64,000 nt of DNA, from positions 41,568 to 105,567 of the forward strand of contig JACKBM010000017.1 of assembly GCA_020634575.1 (NCBI GenBank). Reading direction: 5' to 3'. The notes beneath the pieces are model-generated. The model was not told where the DNA came from. It did no database searches and saw nothing but the letters and a program-made list of their open reading frames with translations. The first letter of the stretch is position 1, and each line of letters begins with the position of its first letter. The DNA comes from Ardenticatenales bacterium. Its GTDB lineage: Bacteria; Chloroflexota; Anaerolineae; Promineifilales; Promineifilaceae. Of the stretch, positions 61,881 to 64,000 are shown piece after piece. The translations under genes and the position numbers were made by a program.

Positions 61881-64000
61881 CTATTGGTCCGGGTCATGAA
61901 GCAGTCTTGGTAACAGCGCATCCACCTCAGCCAGTAACGCGGTCAAAGTCCGGGCGCCAACAAACACCTGGCGAGGCAGACCCGGCAGGCTGACATCGCC
62001 CGCAATCGGCTGCCCCAGCATTTCTGCCAGCGGCGCCTGCAGGCTATGCTCAGGCGCCGTCGCGAATAAGGCTTGATAAACGGGCAACGCGGCCTCACGA
62101 TAGGCGTTCTGCGTCTTGTCCAGAAGCCAGAGTTCGTACTGAATTTGCGCCTGGCTACGTTCGTCGGTTGTCTCAGTCAGCAACTCAGCCAAAGCCTTGC
62201 CAGCCTCTCCGGTAGAGCTTTCACCTGTGCCCAGCCGGTATTTGATCAGATGAAGTTTGGCTTGAAAAAGTACATCCTGTCTTTGGATGGCGGCTGCCCC
62301 TGTCAACGCCTCTCGCATCGCTGCCAGCGCCCGCGCCTGTTCGCCCTGTTGCCACCAGCACTGGGCCACAAAATGATGATAACTGCATAACAGGAAGCGA
62401 GCCTGTAAAAACTCACCCACGGCAATGGCGCGTTCCAGGTACGGTAACGCCGCTTCCGGTTGTTCCTCATCCAGGTAGGTTGCGCCGATGTCGCCCAGGG
62501 CAATGGCCAGGGCGCGCCGGTCTTGCAGATTAAGAGCCACATCCAGGCGCACTTTGGCGCAGGCTCGCGCCAGGCCAAACTGGCCAAACATCCGGTATAC
62601 GGTGCCCAGATTGCCAATGCTGTTGGCCATGCCGGCCTCGTCACCTAATTTGCTGTCGCTCAAATATTGCTGCAAGAAATATTCAGCCGCTTCCTGGTAT
62701 TTCTTCTGCCGGGCGTAGGTGACGCCAATGTTGCCCTGGAGCTTGCCGACGCGCAGCGGGTCATTGCTCTGGCGGGCCCGCGCCAGGGCCAGCTGCTGCA
62801 TCTCCAACGACGCCGCCCATTCGTCTTGCTGCGTCAGCACGGCGCCGATGCCGCCCAACGCTTCGGCCTCCAGCCGCAAATCGCCCAACTCCTCGGCGAT
62901 CTCCTGCTTCTGCCGCATCGCTGCCAATGCTTCGTCAAACTGGGCCCGCCGCCAGTAGATAGAACCGACAGCGCCAGCGACCTGGGCCTGTTCCAGCAGC
63001 GCCCCACTGGCGTCAAAATAGCCCTGTGCCTGGGTCAGGCAGACCAGCGCCGCCTCGTAATCACCCTGCTGATAGAGCAAGTTACCCCGCCGCTGTTGCC
63101 AGCGTCCACGCCAGTAATCAGAATCGGCCCGCTCCATCTCGTCTTTACTCGCTTCCAGCCGGGCCAACCCTTCATTCCAGCGGCTGGCAATCAGGTAGAT
63201 ATCAACCAGGCTCAGGATCAGTCTGGCCCGCGCCGCCGGCTCGTGGCTCAGCGTCAGAGCGCGTTCGTAATACCGCTCGGCATCGTTGTTGGCGTAGATG
63301 CGCGCTGCTTCGTCACCCGCTTTCTGCCACCAGATCGCTTCCTGCTCCTGGTCGGCCGCCAGCTGCCAATGGTAAGCAATCTTGGCCGCGGCCGTGACGC
63401 GCTGGCTCAGGCTACGGGCCGCCCGCCGGTGCAGGAGCTGGCGCCGGATCCCGCTGATCTGGTCGATAACTGCCGCGCGCAACAGATCGTGGGCAAAATC
63501 ATAGCGACCGGCCGGTGCCTCCGCCGCCCCACGTAGCAGCCGCCAGCGCAATCCGGCATCCAGGGCCGCCGCCACTTCATCTTCAGACCGGCCGCTGACC
63601 TGTTGGATGAGACCCAGATCGGCCGGCTGCTCCAGCACAGCCAATGCCTCAGCCACCTGGCGCCCGCTCTCAGCTAGCTGGACCAGCCGTCGCTCCACCA
63701 ATTCCTGCAACCGTGGCGGGATAGGCATCTCCTCGGGTAGCCTCTCAGCCTCTGCCAGCTCCCGCAAAACTTCGGTCAGGAACAGGGGATTGCCAGCGGT
63801 GGCTGATAACAACCGGTCCCGCACATGGGGCGAGCGAAAGCCCGGCGGCAGCGCCGGCCACATCTGACGAATCAGCTCATCCACCTCTTGCGGTCCCAGC
63901 GCTGGCAGCTCGATGGTTGCCAGCCGCGCCGCCCGCCCCAAGTCGCGCAGGATCGTGGGCAGTAACGGATTATCCTCGACCTCCTCGCTGCGGTAGGCGG
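61881..64000 (-). CDS. Large ATPase/TPR regulatory protein, 3' part
   Basis: The frame stays open to the window edge, so the N-terminal part (with the nucleotide-binding motifs) is missing and the TTG start at 63941 is not real. The visible part has an AAA/NACHT-like ATPase remainder (LLSATAGNPLFLTEVLREL, FAHDLLRAAVIDQI) followed by about 12 TPR-like units of alpha helices from residue 200 on. This architecture is that of signal-transducing ATPases of the LuxR/AfsR or adenylate-cyclase-associated type. Function is not identifiable. Confidence 0.85.
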   Translation of the reverse strand, partial: AYRSEEVEDNPLLPTILRDLGRAARLATIELPALGPQEVDELIRQMWPALPPGFRSPHVRDRLLSATAGNPLFLTEVLRELAEAERLPEEMPIPPRLQELVERRLVQLAESGRQVAEALAVLEQPADLGLIQQVSGRSEDEVAAALDAGLRWRLLRGAAEAPAGRYDFAHDLLRAAVIDQISGIRRQLLHRRAARSLSQRVTAAAKIAYHWQLAADQEQEAIWWQKAGDEAARIYANNDAERYYERALTLSHEPAARARLILSLVDIYLIASRWNEGLARLEASKDEMERADSDYWRGRWQQRRGNLLYQQGDYEAALVCLTQAQGYFDASGALLEQAQVAGAVGSIYWRRAQFDEALAAMRQKQEIAEELGDLRLEAEALGGIGAVLTQQDEWAASLEMQQLALARARQSNDPLRVGKLQGNIGVTYARQKKYQEAAEYFLQQYLSDSKLGDEAGMANSIGNLGTVYRMFGQFGLARACAKVRLDVALNLQDRRALAIALGDIGATYLDEEQPEAALPYLERAIAVGEFLQARFLLCSYHHFVAQCWWQQGEQARALAAMREALTGAAAIQRQDVLFQAKLHLIKYRLGTGESSTGEAGKALAELLTETTDERSQAQIQYELWLLDKTQNAYREAALPVYQALFATAPEHSLQAPLAEMLGQPIAGDVSLPGLPRQVFVGARTLTALLAEVDALLPRLLHDPDQ

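Overview
The window is about 64 kb of GC-rich bacterial chromosome, read as Chloroflexota, probably an Anaerolineae- or Ardenticatenia-like lineage. This is inferred from gene content: aerobic Mo-type CO dehydrogenases, a DUF3048 lipoprotein, an M23/SH3 envelope enzyme, a cyanobacterial-type acyl-ACP reductase homologue, multi-GAF kinases and a Flp pilin. No rRNA or tRNA gene was seen, so the assignment is not firm. Two features colour the whole window: a palindromic decamer ACCGGCCGGT, present at least 30 times and mostly inside genes, and several families of intergenic inverted repeats.

1-6.2 kb: the tail of a left-handed beta-helix protein, an acyl-ACP reductase homologue, and a signalling group (REC plus degenerate GGDEF regulator, PAS/GAF histidine kinase, single-domain REC). 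6.2-14.9 kb: hydrolase, DUF3048 lipoprotein, an unusual M23-SH3x4-glycosidase protein, a LacI regulator with GH4 alpha-galactosidase, a 16-bp tandem-repeat locus and a secreted esterase. 14.9-30.3 kb: a molybdopterin oxidoreductase, a frameshifted DinB gene, aldo/keto reductase and threonine dehydratase-like genes, FAD oxidoreductases, a methionine pair (MetA-MetY), a 2Fe-2S ferredoxin, ThiO, a TfoX-like protein, an ACAD10/11-like acyl-CoA dehydrogenase and a PadR regulator.

30.5-38.8 kb: two acyl-CoA synthetases, then a form II (AYRGAGR) CO dehydrogenase-type operon in the order S-L-M, preceded by a leader with promoter, palindrome and intrinsic terminator. 40.3-48.2 kb (minus strand): a form I (AYRCSFR, true CO-oxidising type) operon transcribed D(MoxR)-E(VWA)-G-M-S-L-XdhC, whose last gene carries a C-terminal YHS metal-binding domain. 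48.3-55.2 kb: a two-component system, a molybdopterin-binding protein and a second, paralogous MoxR-VWA-XdhC maturation set on the plus strand. Together these form a roughly 20-kb CO/molybdenum-hydroxylase island with duplicated maturation machinery and its own sensor. 55.5-64 kb: PPK2 polyphosphate kinase, hydrolase, small sugar transferase, ABC-2 exporter, double-zinc-ribbon membrane protein, a 50-residue Flp pilin, a thioredoxin-like protein and the 3' part of a large ATPase/TPR regulator cut by the window edge.

Functionally, the island suggests aerobic CO oxidation as a supplementary energy source alongside organotrophic metabolism (fatty acids, acetate, galactosides).
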